64,000 nucleotides of DNA from Chryseobacterium jejuense (GTDB lineage Bacteria; Bacteroidota; Bacteroidia; Flavobacteriales; Weeksellaceae). The notes below the pieces were generated by a model, which was not told the origin of the DNA, did no database searches, and worked only from the letters and a program-made list of their open reading frames with translations. A program made the position numbers and the translations under genes. The stretch covers positions 1 through 64,000 of the forward strand of contig NZ_FNEG01000002.1 of NCBI RefSeq assembly GCF_900100075.1, in the 5' to 3' direction. Shown here one piece after another: positions 19,096 through 27,507 of this stretch (its first letter is position 1; each line of letters opens with the position of its first letter).

Positions 19096-19515
19096 TTAAA
19101 TTTTTTCTCCGTTAACGAATACTTCGTATCCGATTTCTACGTTTGGTTCTAACGTTTTTGATACAGAACAATATTTTTCGAAAGATAATTCTGCAGCTTT
19201 CAAGGCTTTTTTAGGATCAATTTCTCCTTCTAAAAGGAATTTTACTTTAATGGATTTGAAAGGTTTTGCATCCTCTACCTGAACTCTCTCTCCTTCTACT
19301 TCTGCCTGAAAACTTTTAATTTCCTGACGTTGCTTCTTTAAAATAGAAACTACGTCTATTCCGCTGCATCCTGCTACTGCCATCAGAACACTTTCCATTG
19401 GAGAAACTCCTTTAGCTCCAGGTTGTGAAGTATTGTCTAAAAGGATAGAGTTCCCCTGTCCGTTTGTACATTCAAATAAAAAGTCGTCGTTGATTCTATT
19501 AAGTGTTATTTTCAT
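19096..19515 (-). CDS. OsmC-family protein
   Basis: A 139-residue OsmC/Ohr-fold protein. The two family cysteines are present: one in AGCSGIDV near residue 50 and one in KYCSVSKTL near residue 115, so a thiol peroxidase-type role against organic hydroperoxides is possible. The sequence is closer to the general OsmC/YhfA branch than to Ohr, where substrate is not known. Its ATG is 23 bases beyond the DUF58 stop, so it may be the last gene of the MoxR cluster transcript. Confidence 0.88.
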   Translation of the reverse strand: MKITLNRINDDFLFECTNGQGNSILLDNTSQPGAKGVSPMESVLMAVAGCSGIDVVSILKKQRQEIKSFQAEVEGERVQVEDAKPFKSIKVKFLLEGEIDPKKALKAAELSFEKYCSVSKTLEPNVEIGYEVFVNGEKI

Positions 19516-19538
19516 TGTTGCTTATTATTCCTGCAAAA

Positions 19539-20861
19539 TTATAAAATTCCTCTGGCTTTTATCTCTAAATATTTATTGATAACATCGATGTTCAAATTCT
19601 CAGGAAGTGTATATACTGTATAAATTCCGTATTTGCGGAGTTCCTGAATAATTAGTTTCTTTTCAAATTCAAATTTTTCAGCAACAATTTCGTCATAGAT
19701 TTCCTGCATACTTTCAGGGTTCTTATTGATGAGTGTCTGCAGTTCCGAGTTTTTGAAGAAAACTACTACCAACAGGTGGTTTTTAGCAATTCCGCGAAGA
19801 TATTTTAATTGACGGTTTAATCCGTCTAATGTTTCAAAGTTAGTAAACAGCAAAATCAAGCTTCTTTGATTGATAGAATATTTTACATCCTGATACAATC
19901 TATTGAAATCACTTTCAAAGAAATCGGTTTTAACATTATAAAGCGACTCTGATATTTTCTTAAGCTGTCCAGATTTATTCTCAGCAGCAATTTTATTTTC
20001 TGCTTTTTTGGAAAAGGTCATCATTCCTGCCCTGTCTCCTTTTCTTAAAATAATATGAGACAAAGCCATGGTTGCGTTGATGGAATAATCTAAAAGACTC
20101 AATCCTTTGAAAGGCATCTTCATGGTTCTTCCTTTATCAATCAGCATGAAAATACGCTGTGATTTTTCGTCCTGAAATTGGTTTACCATCAAACGGTTGG
20201 CCTTCGAAGTTGCTTTCCAGTTGATGGTTCTGATGTCATCTCCCGGAACATACTCTTTGATCTGTTCAAATTCCATCGTATGCCCAAGCTTTCTTACCTT
20301 TTTGATTCCGCCTAACAGAAACTCACTCTGCAACGCCATCAACTCATATTTTCTGAGATGAATAAAAGACGGATAAGACGGCAACATGGCATCTTTCTGA
20401 AAACTGAATCTTTTGGCAACAAACCCTAATGGTGATGAAGCATAAACATTCAAGCTTCCAAAATGATATTCTCCTCTTTCTTTAGGTTCTAAGCTATATT
20501 GAAAGAAAGTATTTGTCCCAGGATTAATCATTTTTTCAATTAAAAAATCTCTTTTCTGGAACTGAAACGGTATTTCATCAATGACCTTCGTCGTGATTTT
20601 AAAATTGTAATTATTTTTAATATCAATCTTTACAAAATTCTCATCTCCATTGGACAATTTTTCCGGTAATATTCTTTGCGCCTGTACAGCATTTTTCTGA
20701 TTAAATATCAGCAAATAATCTACCATAACGGCAAGAAAACATATCAGCAATACAATGTGGGCTGCCCACATCAGTACTGGAAAGAAAAACGCCAGAACAT
20801 ACAGGATCCCCACTCCAATGAGCGTAAAGAAGAAACGGGTATTGATGTATAAGTTTTTCAT
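19539..20861 (-). CDS. DUF58-domain membrane protein
   Basis: A 440-residue protein. Two membrane segments lie at about 8-50. A periplasmic or cytosolic beta region follows, then the DUF58 signature GDDIRTINWKATSK near 205-220 and a degenerate VWA-like fold (RIFMLIDKGRTM near 240). DUF58 proteins are the usual partners of MoxR ATPases, thought to be involved in assembly or activation of envelope complexes; the precise client is unknown. It is separated from moxR by the four-helix-bundle gene. Confidence 0.9.
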   Translation of the reverse strand: MKNLYINTRFFFTLIGVGILYVLAFFFPVLMWAAHIVLLICFLAVMVDYLLIFNQKNAVQAQRILPEKLSNGDENFVKIDIKNNYNFKITTKVIDEIPFQFQKRDFLIEKMINPGTNTFFQYSLEPKERGEYHFGSLNVYASSPLGFVAKRFSFQKDAMLPSYPSFIHLRKYELMALQSEFLLGGIKKVRKLGHTMEFEQIKEYVPGDDIRTINWKATSKANRLMVNQFQDEKSQRIFMLIDKGRTMKMPFKGLSLLDYSINATMALSHIILRKGDRAGMMTFSKKAENKIAAENKSGQLKKISESLYNVKTDFFESDFNRLYQDVKYSINQRSLILLFTNFETLDGLNRQLKYLRGIAKNHLLVVVFFKNSELQTLINKNPESMQEIYDEIVAEKFEFEKKLIIQELRKYGIYTVYTLPENLNIDVINKYLEIKARGIL

Positions 20862-20928
20862 TGTTTAGGTTGCAGGTCGCAGATTATAGGTTTTAGGTAC
20901 GTGCTCATTCACTTTATGTAAATCATTA

Positions 20929-21279
20929 TTATTGTAGTGAGCTAATTAAGCCATTCAACATTTTCATTATTTCAATAATTTCCTGATTTAATTTTAAATA
21001 ATCTTCTTCATTTAAAAATTTGAGATTTTTTGAAATTATTAATTGTGTTTCTACTTCTGCACGGCTCCCTCTTGATATTTTTAAAAACTGTAGATAATCC
21101 AGTTTACTTCTTCTTGAATTTCCCTCAGCAATATTGGAGGGTATAGAAACTGCAGCCCTTCTGATCTGTGATATTAATCCATAGACTTCATTCTTAGGAA
21201 AGACTTCTGTAATTCTATAAATTTCAGTAACAAAATCAATAGACTTCTGCCAAACTAAAAGATCTTTAAAATTTGCCAT
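20929..21279 (-). CDS. Four-helix bundle protein (S23/intervening-sequence protein family)
   Basis: A 116-residue protein of the family first found in 23S rRNA intervening sequences, related to the Avd accessory proteins of diversity-generating retroelements. Family hallmarks: DLLVWQKSIDFV at the N-terminus, SQIRRAAVSIPSNIAEG in the centre and SRGSRAEVETQL later. No reverse transcriptase or variable repeat is seen here and it is not in rRNA. Flanked on both sides by 67-70 bases of low-complexity DNA, it sits between moxR and the DUF58 gene that normally adjoin, which points to an insertion into the operon. Confidence 0.9.
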   Translation of the reverse strand: MANFKDLLVWQKSIDFVTEIYRITEVFPKNEVYGLISQIRRAAVSIPSNIAEGNSRRSKLDYLQFLKISRGSRAEVETQLIISKNLKFLNEEDYLKLNQEIIEIMKMLNGLISSLQ

Positions 21280-21349
21280 ATGTAATATTTTGTACTTTAA
21301 TTAAACCATATACTTTATCTACTGCCACCTTCTACCTATTATCTACTAC

Positions 21350-22381
21350 CTATCTAGGAATTTCTATTCCTTCTAAGATTTGACGGATAATTTCATCTGC
21401 AGTAAGCCCTTCCATTTCTCTTTCCGGAGAAACAATTACTCTGTGTCTTAATACGGCATAACTTGCCTCCTTGATATCTTCAGGTGTAACAAAGTCTCTT
21501 CCTCTTAATGCTGCAAAAGCTTTGGAAGCAGTAAGAAGTGCCAGTGAAGCTCTTGGTGAAGCCCCCAAATACAAGAACTGATTTTCTCTGGTGTTGATAA
21601 TAATTTTTGCAATATATTCCATCAACTGGGACTCTACAATGATTTCTTTTACCAAATGCTGGTAAGATTTCAATTGTTCTGCTGTAATAACATGGTTTAT
21701 CCCTTCTGTTTTATCTTCTTTTTTACTTTCGTGCTGATTTTTAATGATCGCGATTTCCTGCTCAAGATTCGGATAACCTACGTTAATTTTGAACAAGAAA
21801 CGGTCTAGCTGCGCTTCAGGAAGTCTGTATGTTCCTTCATGTTCTATTGGATTTTGGGTAGCTACCACCAGAAATGGTTCCTCCATAATATAACGGGTAC
21901 CATCCATTGTGATCTGTCTTTCTTCCATGACTTCAAATAATGCAGCCTGAGTTTTTGCTGGTGATCTGTTGATCTCATCAATCAGTATAAAGTTAGAGAA
22001 GATTGGTCCTTTTTTAAATTCAAATTCAGAGTTTTTCACACTGAAAACTGAAGTCCCCAGGATATCTGAAGGCATCAAATCCGGTGTAAACTGAATTCTG
22101 CTGAAACCTACATCAATGGTTTTGGCTAATAATTTTGCCGTAATAGTTTTAGCAACTCCCGGAACACCTTCAATCAGAACATGGCCGTTTGAAAGTAAAG
22201 CAGCCAGAAGATGTTCTATCATGTTTTCCTGTCCTACAATTACTTTTCCTATTTCCGCTTTTACCTTATCCAGGCTTGCACGAAGCTCTATCATATCAAT
22301 TCTCGACTGGAACTGATCTTCGTTTTTATTGAGATTGATAGAGGTTTGATTTTCTATGTTTGAGTTATCTGGATTTTCCAT
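21350..22381 (-). CDS. MoxR-family AAA+ ATPase
   Basis: A 343-residue AAA+ ATPase of the MoxR branch. Walker A is GVPGVAKT (72-79) and Walker B FILIDEINRSP (about 135-145); sensor 1 is ATQNP. The C-terminal lid carries the GASPRASLALL motif of MoxR proteins. These act as chaperone-like ATPases with DUF58/VWA partners. The N-terminal 30 residues are Asn/Gln-rich and variable. ATG at 22381, 65 bases after the DUF4350 stop with repeat copy C between them. Confidence 0.94.
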   Translation of the reverse strand: MENPDNSNIENQTSINLNKNEDQFQSRIDMIELRASLDKVKAEIGKVIVGQENMIEHLLAALLSNGHVLIEGVPGVAKTITAKLLAKTIDVGFSRIQFTPDLMPSDILGTSVFSVKNSEFEFKKGPIFSNFILIDEINRSPAKTQAALFEVMEERQITMDGTRYIMEEPFLVVATQNPIEHEGTYRLPEAQLDRFLFKINVGYPNLEQEIAIIKNQHESKKEDKTEGINHVITAEQLKSYQHLVKEIIVESQLMEYIAKIIINTRENQFLYLGASPRASLALLTASKAFAALRGRDFVTPEDIKEASYAVLRHRVIVSPEREMEGLTADEIIRQILEGIEIPR

Positions 22382-22397
22382 AATTTTTATTTTTTGG

Positions 22398-22448
22398 TTT
22401 GATAGGACTTCGTTCTATCTTTGGCTAAATCGTCCCGTTGGGACTCTT
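22398..22448 (-). repeat. Interspersed two-hairpin repeat, copy C
   Basis: On the minus strand it starts at the stop codon of the DUF4350 gene: AAGAGTCCCAACGGGAC (hairpin), core GATTTAGCCAAAG, then a GATAGAACGAAGTCCTATC hairpin. It is near-identical to copy A and close to copy B although about 10 kb from them and in an unrelated operon. Confidence 0.78.
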
Positions 22449-23604
22449 ATTTTACTATCTCGTCTAATAATTTATTGATTCTTGCTAAGTCTTCCTTCAT
22501 TACACTAGCATATGGATCCTGTGCTCTTTTGATAAGACTGATTGCTTCATTAATCATTTCCATGGGTTTTCCGGTTTTCATCTGGAGCTTCTTGGCAAAT
22601 TCTTCATCTATATTTTGAGTGTCAATCAGAAGGTCTAATCTTACTTTGTTCAAGAAATATTGGGCTTTTTTCGCCATCATATCATGGAAATCGCCTTCCT
22701 GAAGATAGAGATTTCCGATGCTTTTCACAAAATCCAGTGAGGTATTTCTCAATGGTTCTATTACAGGTACTATTCTCTGTTTTCTTTTTGCATTAAAGAA
22801 AATAAAAAGAACAAGCCCACCCAGAAATACCCACCATGCATATTTCAGCGCCGGATTCCCCAATATAAATCTCATGAAAAAACGGGAAGCATTGGAATTA
22901 TTCTCTACAAACCAAACCGTTTCCCGATCCGGGAGATAAGAGAATACATCCTGCGCATATTTTACATTTCCGGGTTTCAACAGATAATAGTTGGTAAGGA
23001 AAAGTGGTTCGCTATGAACGTAGAAATTTCCTTTCCCGAATTTTACTTTGATGAAGTTAACCTGATCTGTATTTTTCTTCTCTACAGTTTTCCCCAATAC
23101 TTCTACACCGGGTTTAATAAATGAAAAACCTCTTCCTGATGGAAATTTATCCAGCTGAATGAAGTCATTCTTATATTTTGTATCCGTAAGCTTAAGGACA
23201 TTTTCTTCTTCAAAAGAAATCTCTGAATCATAAAACCCTATACTGTCTGAAACGTCTTTAGGCATGCGGCTTATCACCAGCATGGCATCCGAGCCTTTTG
23301 AAACCTGATCTATAATTTTTTTCCAAGATTCTGTATCAATCTCAGTTTCAATAATGACAATATTATGGGTGTCTTTTTTATGTTGATTGTAATATTCGTA
23401 AGGGGTCTGCTTGATCTTCTTCAGATTATTTTTAAAAAGATCTTTAGCTTCATTATCAAATACAAAAAGACCAAACGGAGACTTTTGATCGACATCAAAA
23501 TTTTTACGCCAGTCTGTAGTCTCTTTTTTATTTACTTCAAGCAACGCCAAAATAACCATCACAACGATGAAGATCACAGCATATATTCTGAAAGTCTTAT
23601 TCAT
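22447..23604 (-). CDS. DUF4350-domain membrane protein
   Basis: A 385-residue protein with an N-terminal membrane anchor (about 6-22) and a second segment near 275-292 (WWVFLGGLVLFIFF). Between them lies the DUF4350 region, resembling a Rossmann-like periplasmic or GATase-like fold, with no clear catalytic residues. DUF4350 genes regularly accompany MoxR, DUF58 and DUF4129 genes; role unknown. 11 bases separate it from the DUF4129 gene upstream. Confidence 0.82.
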   Translation of the reverse strand: MNKTFRIYAVIFIVVMVILALLEVNKKETTDWRKNFDVDQKSPFGLFVFDNEAKDLFKNNLKKIKQTPYEYYNQHKKDTHNIVIIETEIDTESWKKIIDQVSKGSDAMLVISRMPKDVSDSIGFYDSEISFEEENVLKLTDTKYKNDFIQLDKFPSGRGFSFIKPGVEVLGKTVEKKNTDQVNFIKVKFGKGNFYVHSEPLFLTNYYLLKPGNVKYAQDVFSYLPDRETVWFVENNSNASRFFMRFILGNPALKYAWWVFLGGLVLFIFFNAKRKQRIVPVIEPLRNTSLDFVKSIGNLYLQEGDFHDMMAKKAQYFLNKVRLDLLIDTQNIDEEFAKKLQMKTGKPMEMINEAISLIKRAQDPYASVMKEDLARINKLLDEIVK

Positions 23605-23615
23605 GGTTAATGGGG

Positions 23616-24395
23616 TTATGGTTTAAATGCCTGGAATTGATTTTTAAATTTCTGATAGCTCTCTTCATCAATATTGAATTCTCCGTACCATACATAATCG
23701 AAGATATATGACAGATCAAAGAATTCATTTTTAAGATGGGCTGCTTTCAGTTCTGCCACATAGTCTTTATTGGTCTTTTCAGGATTCCAGTTAATCAGTT
23801 TTTTGTCGCTTAATTTTTTAAGAATGAATAAGAACTGGTAACGAACTGCTGAACGATAATCTCCTGTATGTTCAAATTTTGCAATACTTTCAGGGAAATT
23901 GATTTCATGGATATTTTCATGGAGTTCCTCTACATTCAGATTCATCTTCTTATTCTTTTTTCCGAAAATAAAGTTCCCGTCTTTTCCGACAATATATTTA
24001 ATAACAAAATACAGAAGAAATCCTACCAGAATTATCGCAAAAAGGCGCACAAGTGCTACAGTTAATTTAGAAGATTTTTCAAAAACCGTTTCTCCAAAAA
24101 TACTTCTGAAAATACGGTCAACTTTTCTCAGCAGTTTCTGCCAGAAAGATTCTCTGGGTTTTGATACGGTATAATCAAATTCATTTCCTTTATATCTTGA
24201 TGGAACATTCTTCTTAAATTCCTTTGAATACACTGTATTTTCTGAAACAGGGTTCTTTGCCAGTACAGAGTCTGCCCGAAGCATATTATGGTAATGCCCG
24301 GTTGTATACAGTGAATCTGCCGTATAATCATCCTCCTGAGCATTAACAAAGCTTAGGGAGAAAACTAATAATATGAAAAAAAGAATCCTATTCAT
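23616..24395 (-). CDS. DUF4129-domain exported membrane protein
   Basis: About 259 residues from the ATG at 24395. A longer frame begins at a TTG three codons upstream; the ATG is preferred because it opens the signal peptide (MNRILFFILLVFSLSFVNAQ). One membrane segment lies near 118-136. The C-terminal 100 residues are the DUF4129 domain, often found C-terminal to transglutaminase domains in MoxR-linked loci. No transglutaminase is present here. The start overlaps the stop of the preceding gene by 8 bases, indicating coupled translation. Confidence 0.85.
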   Translation of the reverse strand: MNRILFFILLVFSLSFVNAQEDDYTADSLYTTGHYHNMLRADSVLAKNPVSENTVYSKEFKKNVPSRYKGNEFDYTVSKPRESFWQKLLRKVDRIFRSIFGETVFEKSSKLTVALVRLFAIILVGFLLYFVIKYIVGKDGNFIFGKKNKKMNLNVEELHENIHEINFPESIAKFEHTGDYRSAVRYQFLFILKKLSDKKLINWNPEKTNKDYVAELKAAHLKNEFFDLSYIFDYVWYGEFNIDEESYQKFKNQFQAFKP

Positions 24396-25350
24396 TAATT
24401 CCAATAGTGTCTATTTCCTCAAGTTCTACTTTCTGATGAAGGTCTGTTCTGCTGTCATAATACATCAATCCCGCATTCACATACAACAGATTGGAAAGGA
24501 AGAATGAAAGCAGCATCGAAATCCCATAAAACACAAAAAATGCTATTCCAAAAGCACCTGTGAAAGGGTTTTGCTCAAAATTTCCATCGGGTGTAGTTGT
24601 GAGTACCGAACCATAGAAAAAGATCATCGGAATGTAGGTAAATACAGAACTGACCAGTGATATTATAATAAACATCACAAATGATGCTCCCCAATATTTC
24701 CAAAAAGGTGATTTTTCACTTCCGTTAGGATAAGAAAACTGTGAACGGATAGAACGGCTCAGGCTTTCCATGAAACCTCTGTCTGAATTAAAATAATCAT
24801 ACATCAGAAATGTAATCACATTAAATAATGTAGGATAAACAATCATAACCAGGAAAATTCCGATAAGCACAAAGATCAGAAGATAGGAGAACCCTACCAC
24901 AAATAATGATAAAGGAATTACAATAAATGTCATCCCAAGGCATAACTTAGCAATTTTACCTATGTTTTCTTTAAAGTCACCTAAAATCTCATCCGTCTTT
25001 ATACTCTTTACTCCGTTAGCAACCCTTTTCAGATAAAAGACAGGATAAAGATAATTGATAATCGCCAGGATCATAAAAAGCAGGAATGTAAGAACCCCTA
25101 CCCCAATCAGCATTCCGGCATTCTCTGAAAAATATCTTTCAAAATAATAAGTATCTCCACCCAGATTGGAGCCGAAAATTTGAGAAAAAAGTTCTTTATA
25201 TCCGAAAATAAAAACTGTTACCATTAAAATCAACAGTAAACCGTTAATCAGAATGTAGTTTTTAAAATAATTTTTCCCATATAATTTGAAAAAGTTGATA
25301 CTGTCACTGATGAAAGTTCCAAAATCTCTTTTTTTATAAAATTGTATCAT
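24388..25350 (-). CDS. Multi-pass membrane protein of the MoxR cluster
   Basis: About 320 residues from the ATG at 25350; a longer frame would need a TTG at 25395. Five or six membrane segments (about 28-50, 82-105, 130-180, 225-250, 275-300), in the style of DUF4013-type proteins. No catalytic motif is visible. It overlaps the SpoIIM gene upstream by 17 bases and the DUF4129 gene downstream by 8, so the three are translationally coupled. Confidence 0.75.
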   Translation of the reverse strand: MIQFYKKRDFGTFISDSINFFKLYGKNYFKNYILINGLLLILMVTVFIFGYKELFSQIFGSNLGGDTYYFERYFSENAGMLIGVGVLTFLLFMILAIINYLYPVFYLKRVANGVKSIKTDEILGDFKENIGKIAKLCLGMTFIVIPLSLFVVGFSYLLIFVLIGIFLVMIVYPTLFNVITFLMYDYFNSDRGFMESLSRSIRSQFSYPNGSEKSPFWKYWGASFVMFIIISLVSSVFTYIPMIFFYGSVLTTTPDGNFEQNPFTGAFGIAFFVFYGISMLLSFFLSNLLYVNAGLMYYDSRTDLHQKVELEEIDTIGINE

Positions 25351-26317
25351 TGGTGTGTTTATTAGTTTTTTTATTGACAATAGCTGGATATACAAAATAG
25401 TAGAATCCTATCACTGCCAGAGATCCCAGAATAATAATCAGATTCAGGATAACAGGCATTTTTAAGGCATGCCTTGTCACATACCCTTCGATAATTCCAG
25501 CACAAATAGTGAAAGGAACAGTGCTTAAAAATATTTTAAAAGAGTCTTTAAATCCTTGTTTAAAAGAATTAAATCTTGAAAGAGTCCTTGGAAACAGAAT
25601 GGATGCTCCTAAAATTAATCCACACATAGCTTCCACAACCATGGCGAATATTTCAAAAACACCATGAAGCCAGATTCCTCTTGCACTATCTTTTAATGCT
25701 CCATAATCATAGAAAAAGTACTGGAAAGATCCCAACATTACACTGTTGGAAAGCAAAGCAAATAGAGTTCCCACTCCGCCAGCAATTCCGTATATGTATA
25801 ATTTAGCGCCTACCTGGATATTGTTGAAAATAATTCCAATCGTTGTTCCCCAAGTTGTTCCACTCTGATAGACTCCAACTGCATTATTCTTTTTAATATT
25901 CTCGATGGTTTCGTTTACATAGCTTTCTCCAAGAATAATATTTACAAAATCTTTATCATACATGGCTGAAAGTACTCCTATGGAAGTAAAAAGAACAAAA
26001 AACAGAAAAGCATACAGTAAATATCTCCGATACTGATACACCAGCAGCGGCACCTCTGTTTTAAAGAAATACACCAATCTGTTTTCCTCTACTCTTTTGG
26101 TTTTATAAATCTTTTGAAAGATTTGGGAAGATAGGTGATTCAGATAAACAGTAGTATTACTTTTAGGATAGTAAGTCTGAGCAAAAGAAAGATCATTGAT
26201 CAGGTTTATATACAATGAAGACAGGTCATCAGGATTTTTTTTTATTTTCCCATCAATAACCTGTTCTATTCCCAACCATTTTTCTTTATTTTGTTTAATG
26301 AAATAAACTTCTCTCAT
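25334..26317 (-). CDS. SpoIIM/DUF95-family membrane protein
   Basis: A 327-residue integral membrane protein of the stage II sporulation protein M (DUF95) family. It has a cytoplasmic N-terminal helix-rich part and membrane segments from about residue 98 on. Family features include NNIQVGAKLYIYG near 168-180 and HGVFEIFAMVVEA near 213-225, the H-G-xx-E motif common to these proteins. This organism need not sporulate; non-sporulating bacteria often pair this family with RDD proteins, as here. First gene of the leftward MoxR cluster and 27 bases from the divergent RDD gene. Confidence 0.88.
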   Translation of the reverse strand: MREVYFIKQNKEKWLGIEQVIDGKIKKNPDDLSSLYINLINDLSFAQTYYPKSNTTVYLNHLSSQIFQKIYKTKRVEENRLVYFFKTEVPLLVYQYRRYLLYAFLFFVLFTSIGVLSAMYDKDFVNIILGESYVNETIENIKKNNAVGVYQSGTTWGTTIGIIFNNIQVGAKLYIYGIAGGVGTLFALLSNSVMLGSFQYFFYDYGALKDSARGIWLHGVFEIFAMVVEAMCGLILGASILFPRTLSRFNSFKQGFKDSFKIFLSTVPFTICAGIIEGYVTRHALKMPVILNLIIILGSLAVIGFYYFVYPAIVNKKTNKHTNDTIL

Positions 26318-26344
26318 AATTGTAAGGCTAAAATAATAAAAAAT

Positions 26345-27094
26345 ATGTCTCAGATCGCGATAAATACCTCACAAAATGTAAATATTAACTTCAATACAGC
26401 AAGTGTTGGAGAAAGAATGCTTGCATTTATCATTGATCTTCTGATTAGGGTTGCCTATGTTGTTATCGTTCTGTATTTATTTTTCAACATCCTGGACCTG
26501 GGCTATTTACTTAATGGCCTTGATAGTTGGTCTGTAATGGCCGTTTATATTATCCTTACTTTTCCTACTTACATTTATCCTCTTGTTTTGGAGAGTTTAA
26601 TGGAAGGACAGACCCCTGGAAAAAAACTTATGAAAATCAGAGTGGTAAAGATTGATGGATACCAGGCCAGTTTTGGAGATTATATGATCCGTTGGGTATT
26701 CAGACTGGTTGATGTATCTTTTGCCGGAGTGGTAGGCTTAATTTCAATGATTGTTTCCAAAAACAATCAGCGTTTGGGGGATATCGCTTCAGGAACTGCT
26801 GTGATTTCTTTAAAGAACAACATCAATATTTCTCATACTATTCTTGAAAACATCAACGAAGACTATGTTCCTTCATTTCCTCAGGTGATTGCTTTGAGTG
26901 ATAATGATATGAGAATCATCAAAGATAATTATACCAAAGCTGTGAAAGCCGATGACCGTCAGATTATCAGTAAGCTTTCCGATAAGATTAAAAGCATTCT
27001 TAAACTGGAAATAGATCCTACCAAAATGACGGAAAAACAGTTTATCAATGTTATTATTAAAGATTATAACTATTATACAGGAAAAGATAATTAG
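26345..27094 (+). CDS. RDD-family membrane protein
   Basis: About 249 residues from the ATG at 26345; a longer frame from a TTG at 26291 would overlap the divergent gene and adds no sensible sequence. The RDD domain covers about 15-155, with the ASVGERMLAFIIDLLIR opening (Arg and two Asp pattern), GQTPGKKLMKIRVV and QRLGDIASGTAVI. The C-terminal 90 residues are soluble. RDD proteins are small membrane proteins sometimes linked to transport. Only 27 bases separate it from the SpoIIM start, so the two promoters must overlap coding DNA or each other. Confidence 0.88.
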   Translation: MSQIAINTSQNVNINFNTASVGERMLAFIIDLLIRVAYVVIVLYLFFNILDLGYLLNGLDSWSVMAVYIILTFPTYIYPLVLESLMEGQTPGKKLMKIRVVKIDGYQASFGDYMIRWVFRLVDVSFAGVVGLISMIVSKNNQRLGDIASGTAVISLKNNINISHTILENINEDYVPSFPQVIALSDNDMRIIKDNYTKAVKADDRQIISKLSDKIKSILKLEIDPTKMTEKQFINVIIKDYNYYTGKDN

Positions 27095-27216
27095 CAAACT
27101 CTTCAATTATAAATTTTGCTTCTCAAAATGAATGGTGAATAATAAACTATTGAAACCAATACATTTCATCAGTCCTCATAATTTTCGTATCTTTATTAGC
27201 AATAAAGCCCCTTATC

Positions 27217-27507
27217 ATGAAATTTGAAAACAACAAATCCGGAAACGGCGGAGTTCTTACCCTGAATAACGAAATAAAAGAAATAGGAAGATTAACGTAT
27301 ACTATTTTCCCGGAAGATCAAAAACTGATTATTTCTTTTGTTTTGGTACATCCTGAATTTGAAGGAAGAGGAATGGGAAAATATTTAGTGGAAGAAGCCA
27401 TCAAATTTGCAAGGGAAAATAGCTGGAATGTTTATCCTCACTGTTCTTATGCAAGAGCAGTTATGATGAGAATGAATGATGTGGAGGATATCTTTTTAAA
27501 GAATTAA
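27217..27507 (+). CDS. Small GNAT-type acetyltransferase (YjdJ/YidJ-like)
   Basis: A 96-residue minimal GNAT of the N-acetyltransferase-like group. The acetyl-CoA loop reads HPEFEGRGMGKYLVEEA (R-G-x-G near 50-53), followed by HCSYA with the conserved Cys-Ser typical of this group. Substrate unknown; these are usually stand-alone genes. Its last 12 bases overlap the convergent glycosyltransferase gene. Confidence 0.85.
   Translation: MKFENNKSGNGGVLTLNNEIKEIGRLTYTIFPEDQKLIISFVLVHPEFEGRGMGKYLVEEAIKFARENSWNVYPHCSYARAVMMRMNDVEDIFLKN

Noticed and set aside
21300..21349. CTA/CCTA-rich stretch beside the four-helix gene as a direct-repeat insertion footprint
   Set aside because: No clean target duplication could be matched to the left flank at 20862-20928.
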